Assembly (NCBI GenBank): GCA_902491765.1
Contig: CABUIY010000010.1
Coordinates: forward strand, 1 to 64,000
Direction: 5' to 3'
DNA from: an uncultured Collinsella sp.
GTDB taxonomy: Bacteria > Actinomycetota > Coriobacteriia > Coriobacteriales > Coriobacteriaceae
Length of the DNA: 64,000 bases
Below the pieces are notes generated by a model. It had not been told where the DNA came from and made no database searches. It saw nothing but the letters and a program-made list of their open reading frames with translations. Each line of letters starts with the position of its first letter. Position 1 is the stretch's first letter. Below are positions 54,102 to 62,954 of the stretch, piece after piece. The translations under genes were made by a program, and so were the position numbers.

Positions 54102-54973
54102 TACCCCAGGCTCTCCATAATGGTCGCGGCGATTGCAGGACGGTTCATAGTGTACAGGTGCAGACCGTCGGCACCGTGCTCCTTAAGGTCGCAAAGCTGA
54201 CGAGCAGCATAATCTACACCGGCTGCCTGCAGGCTCTCGGGGTCGTTCTCGTACTTGGCGAGAATCTTGATGACGGGGGAGGGCAGCGATGCGCCGCACA
54301 TAAAGACCATGCGGCTGATTTGCGACTTGCCCATAAACGGCATGATGCCCGCGGTGATAGGCACGGTGATGCCGGCTTTGTCGGCAAGCTCGCGGAAGCG
54401 ATAGAAGCACTCGTTATCAAAGAAGAGCTGTGTCACAAAGAAGCTCGCGCCGGCGTCTTGCTTTTGCTTGAGGTGCTCGACCGAGAGGTTGAGATCCTCG
54501 CAGGCAATGTGGCCCTCGGGGTAGGCTGCGGCGCCCACGCAAAAGCCGGCGTCGACGAGCTCGGGGATGAGGTCACGGGCGTAGGCGTAGTCAGAGGCGG
54601 GCTTGTCGTCCTCAGTCGCGCCAGCGGGAAGATCACCACGCAGGGCTAGCACGTTTTCAACGCCGGCGGTGCGATACTCGTCAATCTTGGCGGCGATGTC
54701 GGCGTGGGTGCGGCCCACGCAGGTGAGATGCGCTACCGAGGGCGTATCGAATTCGCTCGTAATCATATGCGCGATGGGGGCGGTGGTGGCGCTGTTGCCC
54801 GAGCCGCCGGCTGAGCAGGTGACCGAGACAAAGCTCGGCGAAAGATTGCACAGATTGCCTGCCACTTTGCGAGCCGTGTCGAGGGTCAGCTCGCCCTTGG
54901 GCGGGAACATCTCAAACGAAACGGGTGCGGTGCCCTGGGATGCCGCCTGCTTAAAAAGCTCGTCGACGCGCAT
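54101..54973 (-). CDS. metF: 5,10-methylenetetrahydrofolate reductase
   Basis: 290 residues from ATG 54973 (MRVDELFKQ) after AAAGGAGCACG; a longer start lies outside the ribosome site. SFEMFPPKGE near the start, VSVTCSAGGSGN, LALRGDLP and FFVTQLFFDN are characteristic. FAD enzyme producing methyl-THF for MetH. First gene of the metF - activation domain - metH operon. A long hairpin (55122-55178) sits in the upstream region; I see no SAM riboswitch. Confidence 0.95.
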   Translation of the reverse strand: MRVDELFKQAASQGTAPVSFEMFPPKGELTLDTARKVAGNLCNLSPSFVSVTCSAGGSGNSATTAPIAHMITSEFDTPSVAHLTCVGRTHADIAAKIDEYRTAGVENVLALRGDLPAGATEDDKPASDYAYARDLIPELVDAGFCVGAAAYPEGHIACEDLNLSVEHLKQKQDAGASFFVTQLFFDNECFYRFRELADKAGITVPITAGIMPFMGKSQISRMVFMCGASLPSPVIKILAKYENDPESLQAAGVDYAARQLCDLKEHGADGLHLYTMNRPAIAATIMESLG

Positions 54974-55121
54974 ATCGTGCTCCTTTAGATACGTAATAGT
55001 GCGATGTGTTGTAAGGATTCTACAGCACCACTGTGCCACGATGGAGTTTCACTCGCTATTTGGGGATACCAATCAAAGATGCTTCGCTATCGGCATTTTC
55101 TATAACAGGGCGGTCAATGTA

Positions 55122-55178
55122 GGATGGGACTATATTGAATGGTATTTGATGCGAAATACCAGTTAATAGAGCCCATCC
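55122..55178. repeat. Long imperfect hairpin between metF and glnN
   Basis: Arms GGATGGG...TGGTATTT and AAATACCA...CCCATCC pair over about 24 positions with a few mismatches around GATGCG. It could lie in the metF leader or shield the divergent genes. The remaining 55040-55121 shows nothing else. Confidence 0.6.
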
Positions 55179-55292
55179 CAAATTGACTACCCTTAAACTA
55201 TGGGGAGAGGTCTGCAATTTATACAGTTGATTGGCTGTTGAGGGTGGCAATGCCGCCGCGATGCGTTAACCTCATTGATTGGTTTCGCGACA

Positions 55293-55319
55293 GCAACATA
55301 ACGGTAATGTTGCGGAAAC
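55293..55319 (+). promoter_or_regulatory. Possible nitrogen-regulator site before glnN
   Basis: A dyad GCAACAT-N7-ATGTTGC (55293-55313), overlapped by GTAAT-N6-GAAAC (55304-55319), which resembles the actinobacterial GlnR half-site pattern. About 80 bp before the glnN start. Confidence 0.35.
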
Positions 55320-55398
55320 ACGACGAGCCTAATCTATGACTCGTTCGTTAGTAATCAACACCGCTTCTCACGCGGTGCCGATACGAAGGGAGTTCCGT

Positions 55399-57486
55399 AT
55401 GGCCGAACTTACTGACCGCTTCGGGACCATGGTGTTCTCTGAGGAAGTCATGAAGGACTACCTCCCCAAGGACATTTGGAAGCGCCTTGCTGCAACCCTC
55501 GAGGGCGGTGAGCCGCTCGACCTGGATGTGGCCAACGCCGTTGCCCACGCCATGAAGGTCTGGGCCATCTCCAAGGGCGCGACGCACTACGCACACTGGT
55601 TCCAGCCGCTTTCGGGCATTACTTCCGAGAAGCACGACAGCTTCCTGGAGCCCAACCACGACGGCACCGCTATTACCAAGTTTACGGGCAAGAACCTCAT
55701 CCAGGGCGAGCCGGACGCCTCCAGCTTCCCCAACGGCGGCCTGCGCGCCACCTTCGAGGCCCGTGGCTACACCGCTTGGGATCCCACCAGCCCCGCTTTT
55801 ATCAAGGACGATGTCCTGTGCATCCCCACGGCTTTCTGCTCCTACACGGGCGAGGCCCTGGACAAGAAGACCCCGCTGCTGCGCTCCATGACCGCGCTCT
55901 CGCGTGAGTCCAAGCGCGTTTTGGCGCTGTTTGGTAAGACCCCCAAGAAGGTCGTTCCTTCCGTGGGCGATGAGCAGGAGTACTTCCTGATCAAGAAAGA
56001 CGCTTACCGCAAGCGCAGGGACCTGGTCATCACCGGCCGCACCCTCTTTGGTGCTGCTCCCTGCAAGGGCCAGGAGCTCGAGGAGCACTACTTTGGCGCT
56101 ATCCGCCCCACCGTCTCGGCCTATATGAAGGACCTGGACGATGAGCTGTGGGCGCTTGGCATTCCCGCCAAGACCAAGCACAACGAGGTCGCTCCCTGCC
56201 AGCATGAGCTCGCCCCTGTCTATGGCGAGGTCAACGAGGCCATCGACCAGAATCTGGTCATGATGGAGAAGATGAAGCTCATCGCCTCCCGCCACGACTT
56301 GGTCTGCCTGCTGCACGAGAAGCCCTTCGAGGGCATCAACGGTTCGGGCAAGCACAACAACTGGTCGCTTGGCACCGAGTCCGAGAATCTGCTCGATCCG
56401 GGCGACACTCCGCTCGACAACCTGCAGTTCATCGTCTTCCTCACCGCGGTGATCGAGGCCGTCGATAACTATCAGGAGCTCCTGCGTGCCTCCGTTGCCT
56501 CGGCCGGCAACGACCATCGTCTGGGCGCCAACGAGGCTCCTCCGGCGATTATGTCCATCTTCCTGGGCGACCAGCTTACCGAGGTCGTCGAGAAGATCAT
56601 CGATGGCAAGGCTTCCGTCCATGCCACGCGCGGCGTGCTCGACCTGGGCGCCGATACCCTGCCCAAGCTGATGCAGGACAACACCGACCGCAACCGCACC
56701 TCCCCGTTTGCCTTCACCGGCAACAAGTTCGAGTTCCGTGCCTGCGGCTCCGAGCAGAACGTCTCCGACTCCAACCTGGTGCTCGATGCCGCCGTGGCCA
56801 AGTCGCTCAAGTCCTTCGCCGATGCTCTTGAGGGTACGCCCGAGGATAAGTTCCAGGACGCCGCGCTCGAGTACTGCAAGAAGGTCCTGACCGACCACCA
56901 GCGCATCCTCTTCTCCGGCGATGGCTACTCCGACGAGTGGCCCATTGAGGCCGAGAAGCGCGGCCTTGCCAACAACAAGACCACGGCCGACGCCCTGCCC
57001 GCCTTTGTTTCCGATAAGGCTATCGCGCTCTTTGAGGAGACGGGCGTCCTGACCAAGGCCGAGGCCCAGTGCCGTTACGACTGCAAGCTCGAGAAGTACA
57101 ACAAGCTCATGAACATCGAGGCTACCACGATGGTTCGCGAGGCGCGTCGTACCTATCGCCCGGTCATTACCGCCTACGCCACCAAGGTCGCTAAGGGCCT
57201 TGAGACTATTCGTGCCGCCGGTGCTGAGGCCGCCATGCAGTGCGAGCAGAACACACTCAACAAGCTCTGCAACGGCATCACCGCCATCAACGACTCTATC
57301 AAGGCGCTCGACGCCGTGCATCAGAAGGCCGAGGCCCTCGATGGTCAGGAGCAGGCCAATGTGTACGCACACGAGGTCGTTCCCGCTATGGATACGCTGC
57401 GCGCCGCCGTGGATGCCATGGAGGAGATCGTGGCCGCCGACTACTGGCCGGTCCCGACCTACGACGACATCCTGTTCTACGTGTAG
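55399..57486 (+). CDS. glnN: Type III glutamine synthetase
   Basis: 695 residues from ATG 55399 after GAAGGGAG. Type III family, not GlnA-I: start RFGTMVFSEEVMKDYLP, active-site motifs GDEQEYFLI, KTKHNEVAPCQHELAPVY and NGSGKHNNWSLGT, with the ATP-binding C-terminal extension. Makes glutamine from glutamate, ammonia and ATP. Type III enzymes are common in gut anaerobes. The unit is monocistronic with a terminator, and its product feeds glutamine to GatCAB and MurT-GatD encoded nearby. Confidence 0.95.
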   Translation: MAELTDRFGTMVFSEEVMKDYLPKDIWKRLAATLEGGEPLDLDVANAVAHAMKVWAISKGATHYAHWFQPLSGITSEKHDSFLEPNHDGTAITKFTGKNLIQGEPDASSFPNGGLRATFEARGYTAWDPTSPAFIKDDVLCIPTAFCSYTGEALDKKTPLLRSMTALSRESKRVLALFGKTPKKVVPSVGDEQEYFLIKKDAYRKRRDLVITGRTLFGAAPCKGQELEEHYFGAIRPTVSAYMKDLDDELWALGIPAKTKHNEVAPCQHELAPVYGEVNEAIDQNLVMMEKMKLIASRHDLVCLLHEKPFEGINGSGKHNNWSLGTESENLLDPGDTPLDNLQFIVFLTAVIEAVDNYQELLRASVASAGNDHRLGANEAPPAIMSIFLGDQLTEVVEKIIDGKASVHATRGVLDLGADTLPKLMQDNTDRNRTSPFAFTGNKFEFRACGSEQNVSDSNLVLDAAVAKSLKSFADALEGTPEDKFQDAALEYCKKVLTDHQRILFSGDGYSDEWPIEAEKRGLANNKTTADALPAFVSDKAIALFEETGVLTKAEAQCRYDCKLEKYNKLMNIEATTMVREARRTYRPVITAYATKVAKGLETIRAAGAEAAMQCEQNTLNKLCNGITAINDSIKALDAVHQKAEALDGQEQANVYAHEVVPAMDTLRAAVDAMEEIVAADYWPVPTYDDILFYV

Positions 57487-57514
57487 GACTGGGGCAACAT
57501 ACCGTCACGGTTGA

Positions 57515-57551
57515 AAGCCGGGGTCCGCATCGCGCGGGCCCCGGCTTTTTG
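57515..57551 (+). terminator. Intrinsic terminator of glnN
   Basis: AAGCCGGGGTCCGC pairs with GCGGGCCCCGGCTT, then TTTG. Confidence 0.9.
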
Positions 57552-57615
57552 TTTGTGAAGGACGCATTGAAGCCCGTTTTGCACCTGATTCGCCCACGCA
57601 ATAAGGGGGCGTGGA

Positions 57616-57828
57616 CAAAAAACGTCAAATATGAGTACTGTCACAAGTCCTGTAGCATTATTTATTTGCAAAATATGAAGTGTTACGCAACATATGTCCA
57701 AGTACTTAGCCGATAAACGTCTGCAATTTTTCCGCCGTAGGACGCCTGACGGCTAAATCGCCTTCTGAAGGCATGAAATCGCTGTAACTAAAATGGTAGC
57801 AGTACTCATATTTGCCATTTTTTGCCCG
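57616..57828. repeat. 213-bp AT-rich element with inverted-repeat ends
   Basis: The ends share CAAATATGAGTACTG at 57626-57640 and, inverted, at 57800-57814; with flanks the match is about 28 bp (AAAAAAnGnCAAATATGAGTAC). The interior has no open frame of use. It could be a miniature mobile element or two sites of one regulator. Confidence 0.65.
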
Positions 57829-57843
57829 CTGGCTTTGCGATGA

Positions 57844-57881
57844 TGCCGGGGTCCGCACCCTGTCGGGTTCGAATCCCGGCA
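57844..57881 (+). other. tRNA T-arm-like fragment
   Basis: GTCGGGTTCGAATCCCGGC has the exact form of a T stem-loop, and TGCCGGG / CCCGGCA also pair around it. No acceptor, D or anticodon arm can be found upstream, so this is a fragment and not a tRNA gene. Confidence 0.5.
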
Positions 57882-57892
57882 TATCGGTAGCA

Positions 57893-57926
57893 AAAAGCCC
57901 GTCACCGCGGGGGTAACGGGCTTCTT
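57893..57926 (-). terminator. Terminator of tRNA-Glu
   Basis: On the minus strand AAGCCCGT pairs with ACGGGCTT followed by TTTG. Confidence 0.8.
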
Positions 57927-57934
57927 AATTTAAA

Positions 57935-58011
57935 TGGTGCCCCCAGCGGGATTCGAACCCGCGATATCCACCTTGAAAGGGTGGCGTCCTTGGCCGCTAG
58001 ACGATGGGGAC
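57935..58011 (-). tRNA. tRNA-Glu (anticodon TTC)
   Basis: The acceptor arm GTCCCCA pairs with TGGGGGC and CCA is encoded. The anticodon stem CCACC/GGTGG holds loop CTTTCAA, anticodon TTC; the T loop is GTTCGAAT. Forms Glu-tRNA, and is the type of tRNA that GatCAB must discriminate against. Confidence 0.97.
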
Positions 58012-58070
58012 AGCGGGAAAGAGTATAGCAGACTTTTTTAGCCGTTCACATATCGTTGGCAAACTGAAAA

Positions 58071-58105
58071 ACCACCACAAAGGTGCCTGTCCCCTTTGTG
58101 GTGGT
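58071..58105. repeat. Hairpin of the CCACAAAGG family, inverted loop
   Basis: ACCACCACAAAGG and CCCTTTGTGGTGGT pair. The loop phrase GTGCCTGTCC is the reverse complement of the one at 10244-10254. It lies at the 3' side of murT-gatD. Confidence 0.65.
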
Positions 58106-58111
58106 GAGGTG

Positions 58112-60289
58112 CTAGGGGAGGAGCTTCATGGCGGCGTCGTGGGCGGCGTGCTCGTAGGCGTCGTCGAGGGGCTTGAGCGGCAGCAGGGCGGCGGCCTGCG
58201 CATCGCCGCGGCGCTCAAGGGCGTGCGCGATCAGCCAGTCGGCGAGTTCTGGGTTCTTGGGCAGCGCCGGCCCGTGCAGGTACGTGCCGATGACGCCCTT
58301 GTAGATCAGACCCTCAAGGCCATCGTCGCCGTTGTTGCCGGTGCCCGTGACGACGGACGTTCCGAGTGGCGTGGCCTCTGCATCGAGCAGGGTGCGGCCG
58401 CCGTGGTTCTCAAATCCCACAAAGGGCTCGGGTGACAGGTCGGTCTTGACGGCGACGTTACCGATCAGGCGATTGGCGCCGCGCACGGTCTCAGCGGCAA
58501 TGACCCCCAGACCTTCAATGCGATTTTCGCCCATATAGTACGAACGGCCGAGCAGCTGATAGCTGCCACAGATGGCAAGCAGCGAGCCGCCATCCTCAAC
58601 ATAGGCCGCGACCTTGTCTTTTTGGGCGAGCAGCTCGTGTGCCACGGCTAGCTGGTCGCGGTCGGCGCCGCCACCCATCATGACGATATCGGCATCGGTG
58701 AGATCGAGTGACTCGCCCATACGGACCTCGTCCACGCGCACGGGAATGCCGCGCCAAGCGCAGCGGCGCTCGAGCGCGATAACATTGCCGCCGTCGCCAT
58801 AGAGGTTAAGGGCATCGGGATACAGGTAGACGATGCGCAGCGGGCGCGAAAGCTCGACTGGCGCGATGCCGACAGGAAGAGCGCTGCCGTCGGCACGGGC
58901 TATGGCGCGGGCAGCAACAGCGTCGGCAGTGGCGCCCTTCAGTCCGTCGAGTTCCTTGACCAGCGGCGGGAAGGCCGTGTAGTTGGCGACGGCGTAGAAG
59001 GTGTCATCGGCGGCCTCGTCTGCAACGGCGCCAATTGCCTGCGCGACGTCCGAGATAATCGCGGCATCGATGCCGGCGTACTTGAGGCGCACCTGCATGT
59101 CGTGCGCGCGCGTGCCTCCGGCAAAGGCGACAAGACCCGGCGTGTCGGCGATGCGCTCAAAGTCGACGTCGTAGATCCACGATACATCGTGTCCGTCGGC
59201 GTCGTTGTCGTTGAGGAAGAAAGCGCAGAGTCTGCCGCCTGCCGTCTTGATGGACTGGATTTGTCGATCGAAGCCTACGGGATTCTTAGCCAGGTTGGCC
59301 TCGACGGTGCGGCCGGCGATATCCCAGCGCCCCATACGACCACCGGCGGGCACATAGGCATCGAGCGTGGGCTGCAGAAACGCCGTATCCACGCCCAACT
59401 CGTGCGCGGCAAAGAATGCGGCGGCAACGTTGTAGACCATGTACAGACCGTTGTAGCGTGTGGCGATGTGTACGGCAGCCGCGTCGGGCGCAGATCCAAA
59501 GACCAGGTCAAAGTCGTAGCCGTCGCAGCCGAGCTCCACGCCCGTCACACGGCGGACCAGTGCGGGGCGTGCCCAACCGCACGAGGGGCAATGGTAGGCG
59601 CCGAGTTGACCATACTGCACATAGTCGTACTCCAACGGGGCGTTGCACTGCGAGCAGAAGCGAGAGTCGCTAATGCGGTCAGACTCGGTGTCGGTGGCGC
59701 CGTCGATGCCAAAGGCAATACTCGCGTTGGGCATGCGCGCGGCAATCGAGGCGCACAGCGGGTCGTCGGCGTTGTAGATGAGCGTCGTTGCCGGCGAAAG
59801 CTCCAACGCGTGGGCGATGACCTCCTGGGTGTGATCGATCTCGCCATAGCGATCCAGCTGGTCACGGAACAGGTTGAGCAGCACAAAGTACGTCGGCTTG
59901 AGCTTGGGCAGAACGCGTACGGTGTAAAGCTCATCGCACTCAAAAACGCCCACGCGCTTGCCGCTGCTGGTGTGTTTAAGGCCGCCGCGGGCCTCGAGCA
60001 GAGCACCTACCACACCAGGCTCCATATTGTTGCCGGCACGGTTGCACACCACGGCAGCACCGCTGGCAGCAACGGCGTCGGCGATGAGGTTGGAAGTGGT
60101 GGTCTTGCCATTAGTACCCGTAATCACCACGCTGCGGTCGACAAGGCCAGCGAGGTCGCTCAGCAACTCGGGGTCGATCTTCATGGCGATGCGGCCGGGG
60201 AGTACGCCGCCCTGGCGCTTAAGGACGGAGCGCAGCCCCCAGCGAGCGATATCGCTCGAGGTGCAGGCAAGAGATGAGCGGAGGTTCAT
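58112..60289 (-). CDS. murT-gatD: Fused MurT-GatD lipid II isoglutaminyl synthase
   Basis: 725 residues. The N-terminal half is MurT, a Mur-ligase-like domain: ATP loop GTNGKTTT (58-65), Cys4 zinc ribbon (Cys212, 215, 234, 237) and the DUF1727 region to about 460. The C-terminal half (about 485-710) is GatD, a class I glutamine amidotransferase: nucleophile Cys574 in LAICGSYQLLG and His672 in YLHGP. Together they amidate D-Glu of lipid II to D-isoglutamine, needed for efficient cross-linking in Gram-positives. In staphylococci and streptococci the two are separate subunits; here both catalytic parts are intact in one chain. Last gene of a three-gene operon. Confidence 0.93.
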   Translation of the reverse strand: MNLRSSLACTSSDIARWGLRSVLKRQGGVLPGRIAMKIDPELLSDLAGLVDRSVVITGTNGKTTTSNLIADAVAASGAAVVCNRAGNNMEPGVVGALLEARGGLKHTSSGKRVGVFECDELYTVRVLPKLKPTYFVLLNLFRDQLDRYGEIDHTQEVIAHALELSPATTLIYNADDPLCASIAARMPNASIAFGIDGATDTESDRISDSRFCSQCNAPLEYDYVQYGQLGAYHCPSCGWARPALVRRVTGVELGCDGYDFDLVFGSAPDAAAVHIATRYNGLYMVYNVAAAFFAAHELGVDTAFLQPTLDAYVPAGGRMGRWDIAGRTVEANLAKNPVGFDRQIQSIKTAGGRLCAFFLNDNDADGHDVSWIYDVDFERIADTPGLVAFAGGTRAHDMQVRLKYAGIDAAIISDVAQAIGAVADEAADDTFYAVANYTAFPPLVKELDGLKGATADAVAARAIARADGSALPVGIAPVELSRPLRIVYLYPDALNLYGDGGNVIALERRCAWRGIPVRVDEVRMGESLDLTDADIVMMGGGADRDQLAVAHELLAQKDKVAAYVEDGGSLLAICGSYQLLGRSYYMGENRIEGLGVIAAETVRGANRLIGNVAVKTDLSPEPFVGFENHGGRTLLDAEATPLGTSVVTGTGNNGDDGLEGLIYKGVIGTYLHGPALPKNPELADWLIAHALERRGDAQAAALLPLKPLDDAYEHAAHDAAMKLLP

Positions 60290-60334
60290 GAAACCGTTCC
60301 TAACGTAAACGACATGGTCGGGTCGAGTGCGTCA

Positions 60335-61378
60335 CTAAAATCCGTAGCGGCGCGCAAATTCCTGGGCAAGCTGCGATACATCTTCGCAGGCGTTGGCCCA
60401 GGGGGCAAAGTCGGGAGTGTCCGAGATAATACCGTCCGCTTCCCAAACGGCCTGGTGCGAAAGATCCCAGGGATCGTGTGGCTCGGGCCGGCAGGGAAGG
60501 TACGGTGTCTGGTACATGGGGTTCAGTAAGAAGAACGCGCCACCCTCGCAGCGGTTGGCGAACTCACGCAGCGCGCGTGTCGCCGGGCGCATCTTGTTTG
60601 TTTTGAACAGCAGAATCGTGCGGGCGAGCAGATACCAAGGAGAGTTCTCGAGGGCATCGGCCCCCATCTGCTCCTCGAGCTGGTGGGCCAGGGCAAAAAA
60701 GCCGTCCTCGTCTTCCAAGCGAGCGAGGGCGAGTAACACGGTGCCTGCCACTCGGGTGGGATAGCCTTCCGCCTTAAGAACACGGCGAGAATAGTTGACG
60801 GCAGCACGGTAGCGGGCGCTCGCCATGCACAGCTGCGAGATGGCCTCGAGTGTGTGAAGCCACCCGATAAGCGCCGGCTCGCTCACGGTGAGCTCTGCCG
60901 CCGTCACGCCGTCCGTCAAAACTTTGTTGGCCCAGTAGTGCGGGGCCTCCATATCGAACCCGGGCACGCTTTGCTGCAGGTAATCGGCCGTGGTTGCCTC
61001 GAGCTTCATCAGGTCGCCCAGGCAGGCGTCAACGGGTGTGTCGGCCAGGATGATGGCGAGCAGCTGCGCGTCGACGGTCAGTGCATCGATGCGGACAATC
61101 TTGAGCAGCTCGTCGCGCATGTCGTCGAACAGGCGGTTGCGCGTCTGCTCAAACTCCTCGTCGCTGCCCATGTCCTCGATGCGATGGAGTTCGTCGAGCA
61201 GGTGGCGGTGAACGTCGGCATAGGACAGCAGCGCCTGGGCATGCTCGGTCTGCGCATACTTATGAGGGTTGACGCTCACGTCGTTATGGACAAGCTCGCG
61301 TGCTGCATCGGTGAGTTCGGGGTGCGACGCAACGTAGGCGCGCTCCAGGTAGGCGGGGATGTAGACGCTCGGATCCAT
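60335..61378 (-). CDS. Hypothetical helical-repeat (TPR-like) protein
   Basis: 347 residues. Predicted wholly helical with Ala/Leu-rich repeats resembling TPR or SEL1 types; no membrane segment. Sections such as CMASARYRAAVNYSRRVLKAEGYPTRVAGTVLLALARL look like those of its upstream neighbour (NRSLDFAPNDPAGVRHTAMLAMAKL), so the two are probably paralogues. Its ATG overlaps the neighbour's stop codon and murT-gatD starts 45 bp later. Function unknown; the operon suggests a cell-wall link. Confidence 0.75.
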   Translation of the reverse strand: MDPSVYIPAYLERAYVASHPELTDAARELVHNDVSVNPHKYAQTEHAQALLSYADVHRHLLDELHRIEDMGSDEEFEQTRNRLFDDMRDELLKIVRIDALTVDAQLLAIILADTPVDACLGDLMKLEATTADYLQQSVPGFDMEAPHYWANKVLTDGVTAAELTVSEPALIGWLHTLEAISQLCMASARYRAAVNYSRRVLKAEGYPTRVAGTVLLALARLEDEDGFFALAHQLEEQMGADALENSPWYLLARTILLFKTNKMRPATRALREFANRCEGGAFFLLNPMYQTPYLPCRPEPHDPWDLSHQAVWEADGIISDTPDFAPWANACEDVSQLAQEFARRYGF

Positions 61379-62454
61379 TAGAGGTCTCCTCCCTTAAACG
61401 GCAAGCCCTGCTCGGCCGCCCGCAGGATTCGTTCGTCGATCTGGGAGCGCACGATATCGTTGGTGGCGACCCAGGCGGCAAAGCTGGCGTTGTCGGGGGC
61501 GCCCAAGCCCTCCTGCAGTACCGGTGTCGCCTCGGACAGCGCAAGGACAAGCTCGTCGGTGGAGCCCACACCCACGTTGACGCGGGCATAGACGCCATCG
61601 GGAAACTCGGTTTGGAAGTAGAGTGCCTCGGCTGCGTGCGGGCATGAGCGCACAAGGATACGCAGGTAGTGCTCGGCGCCCTCGTAGTCCAGCTCGCGCC
61701 AGGCAGCGCTCATCAGCGCGATGAGCGTCCACGGGTCCAAGTCGCGCTCCGCATCTTTGGGACGACGGCGCAGCGGCGTGTTGGCGAGATAGGGGACGGA
61801 GTGGGCAGAGCGAAATCGCTTGAGCTCCTCGGCGGGGTATTCGAGCTTTGCCATAGCGAGCATCGCGGTGTGGCGGACACCAGCGGGGTCGTTGGGCGCA
61901 AAGTCCAAGCTGCGATTCGCGGCTTGGAGCGACATGCGGTAGCGTCCGCTAATGAGCGCGCGCGATGCCAAGGCGGCAAGCCAGCGCAGGTAGGGGCGGC
62001 GCATAAGGTCGCCAGCGGCCTCACGCTCGTAGGGGTCCTGCGCCGAGGCGATTTTGAGCGCCAGGTCATGCTCGACTTCATCGCGCTTGGATGCCAAGTA
62101 CTGTACGTATTCCTCGTTGGAGCTGGCGGTGAGGGCGGTCAGCATGCGCTGGGCATCCCAGTTGGCCGGGTCGAGCGCGGCTGCCTCGCGGAGCATGTTC
62201 TCGGCAGCTGCCTCTTCTTGCTCTGCCTGGGTATCGTCAGGGATAAAGGGAATGCGGTAGTCGACAGCCTCGACCACCTTGGCAATGAGGTGCCCGGCGC
62301 GGTCGCGGTCGTGCACGATGAGCGGTGCGGGGTTGCGGGTGAATTGTTCCATCAGACGCTCTACGGCGGCACCGTCGGTGAGCGGGATATTGTCGCGGCG
62401 CAAGGCCTCAAGAACGAGGCGATGGCAATCCTCTTGAATGGGATCGAATGCCAT
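61378..62454 (-). CDS. Hypothetical helical-repeat (TPR-like) protein
   Basis: 358 residues from ATG 62454 after AAAGGAGGCC. All-helical with TPR-like repeats (ENMLREAAALDPANWDAQRM near 85 and YRMSLQAANRSLDFAPNDPA). The C-terminus has a ubiquitin-like pattern of short hydrophobic repeats but no catalytic motif I can name. First gene of the operon with its paralogue and murT-gatD. Function unknown; scaffolding is a guess. Confidence 0.75.
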   Translation of the reverse strand: MAFDPIQEDCHRLVLEALRRDNIPLTDGAAVERLMEQFTRNPAPLIVHDRDRAGHLIAKVVEAVDYRIPFIPDDTQAEQEEAAAENMLREAAALDPANWDAQRMLTALTASSNEEYVQYLASKRDEVEHDLALKIASAQDPYEREAAGDLMRRPYLRWLAALASRALISGRYRMSLQAANRSLDFAPNDPAGVRHTAMLAMAKLEYPAEELKRFRSAHSVPYLANTPLRRRPKDAERDLDPWTLIALMSAAWRELDYEGAEHYLRILVRSCPHAAEALYFQTEFPDGVYARVNVGVGSTDELVLALSEATPVLQEGLGAPDNASFAAWVATNDIVRSQIDERILRAAEQGLPFKGGDL

Positions 62455-62484
62455 GGGGCCTCCTTTGCTGCGGTTAGGGTTCAA

Positions 62485-62954
62485 ATGTTTCTATATAAGG
62501 TTCTAGTTTACCCGCATGTGGCACACCGGGGGTGCCGCACTTGGACTTGCACCTTTGCACCACGAAGACGGATGTCGCACAAATGTCGGCACCTTGGACG
62601 ACCGAGTGGTATCACGGTGCCGCAAACGGTCGATTTTTGGCGGCGAACGGTGCATATTTTGGAGGGGCACGGTCCTGCCCGGGATATGTAGTCAACCTTG
62701 ATAAAACGTTTGCCCAGCTTGGGAGTATGAATGCCGCACAAGGGTCTTCAGGGATAGAAAAAACGTTTCATCATTGGCGGCTTTAGGTGAATAACTGACC
62801 AACCAGAACGGTAAAATAGTGTTTGTCTGAGCGTTGAGACGTTTAGACATCGCGCATTGTCATCGCCGGCAACGCGCAAACCGGTCCTAACGGAGCCAAT
62901 TGGGTGCTCCGTTATATACGCAAGTCTAAGAGGGGCTTGTTTAGGAGGCACAGT
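62485..62954. promoter_or_regulatory. Control region between the minus operon and the alcohol dehydrogenase
   Basis: 470 bp with no gene. Near 62497 the minus strand has CTTATATAGAAAC, a likely -10 for the operon. On the plus strand TAAAAT (62813-62818) may be a -10 box. A hairpin TAACGGAGC-N9-GCTCCGTTA (62888-62914) lies in the dehydrogenase leader. Confidence 0.45.

Noticed and set aside
55040..55398. SAM or cobalamin riboswitch before metF
   Set aside because: The conserved cores of these riboswitches are not visible on the metF strand; only an imperfect hairpin is present.
57790..57890. Complete tRNA gene on the plus strand
   Set aside because: The T-arm is perfect but no acceptor partner, D-arm or anticodon arm can be placed upstream.
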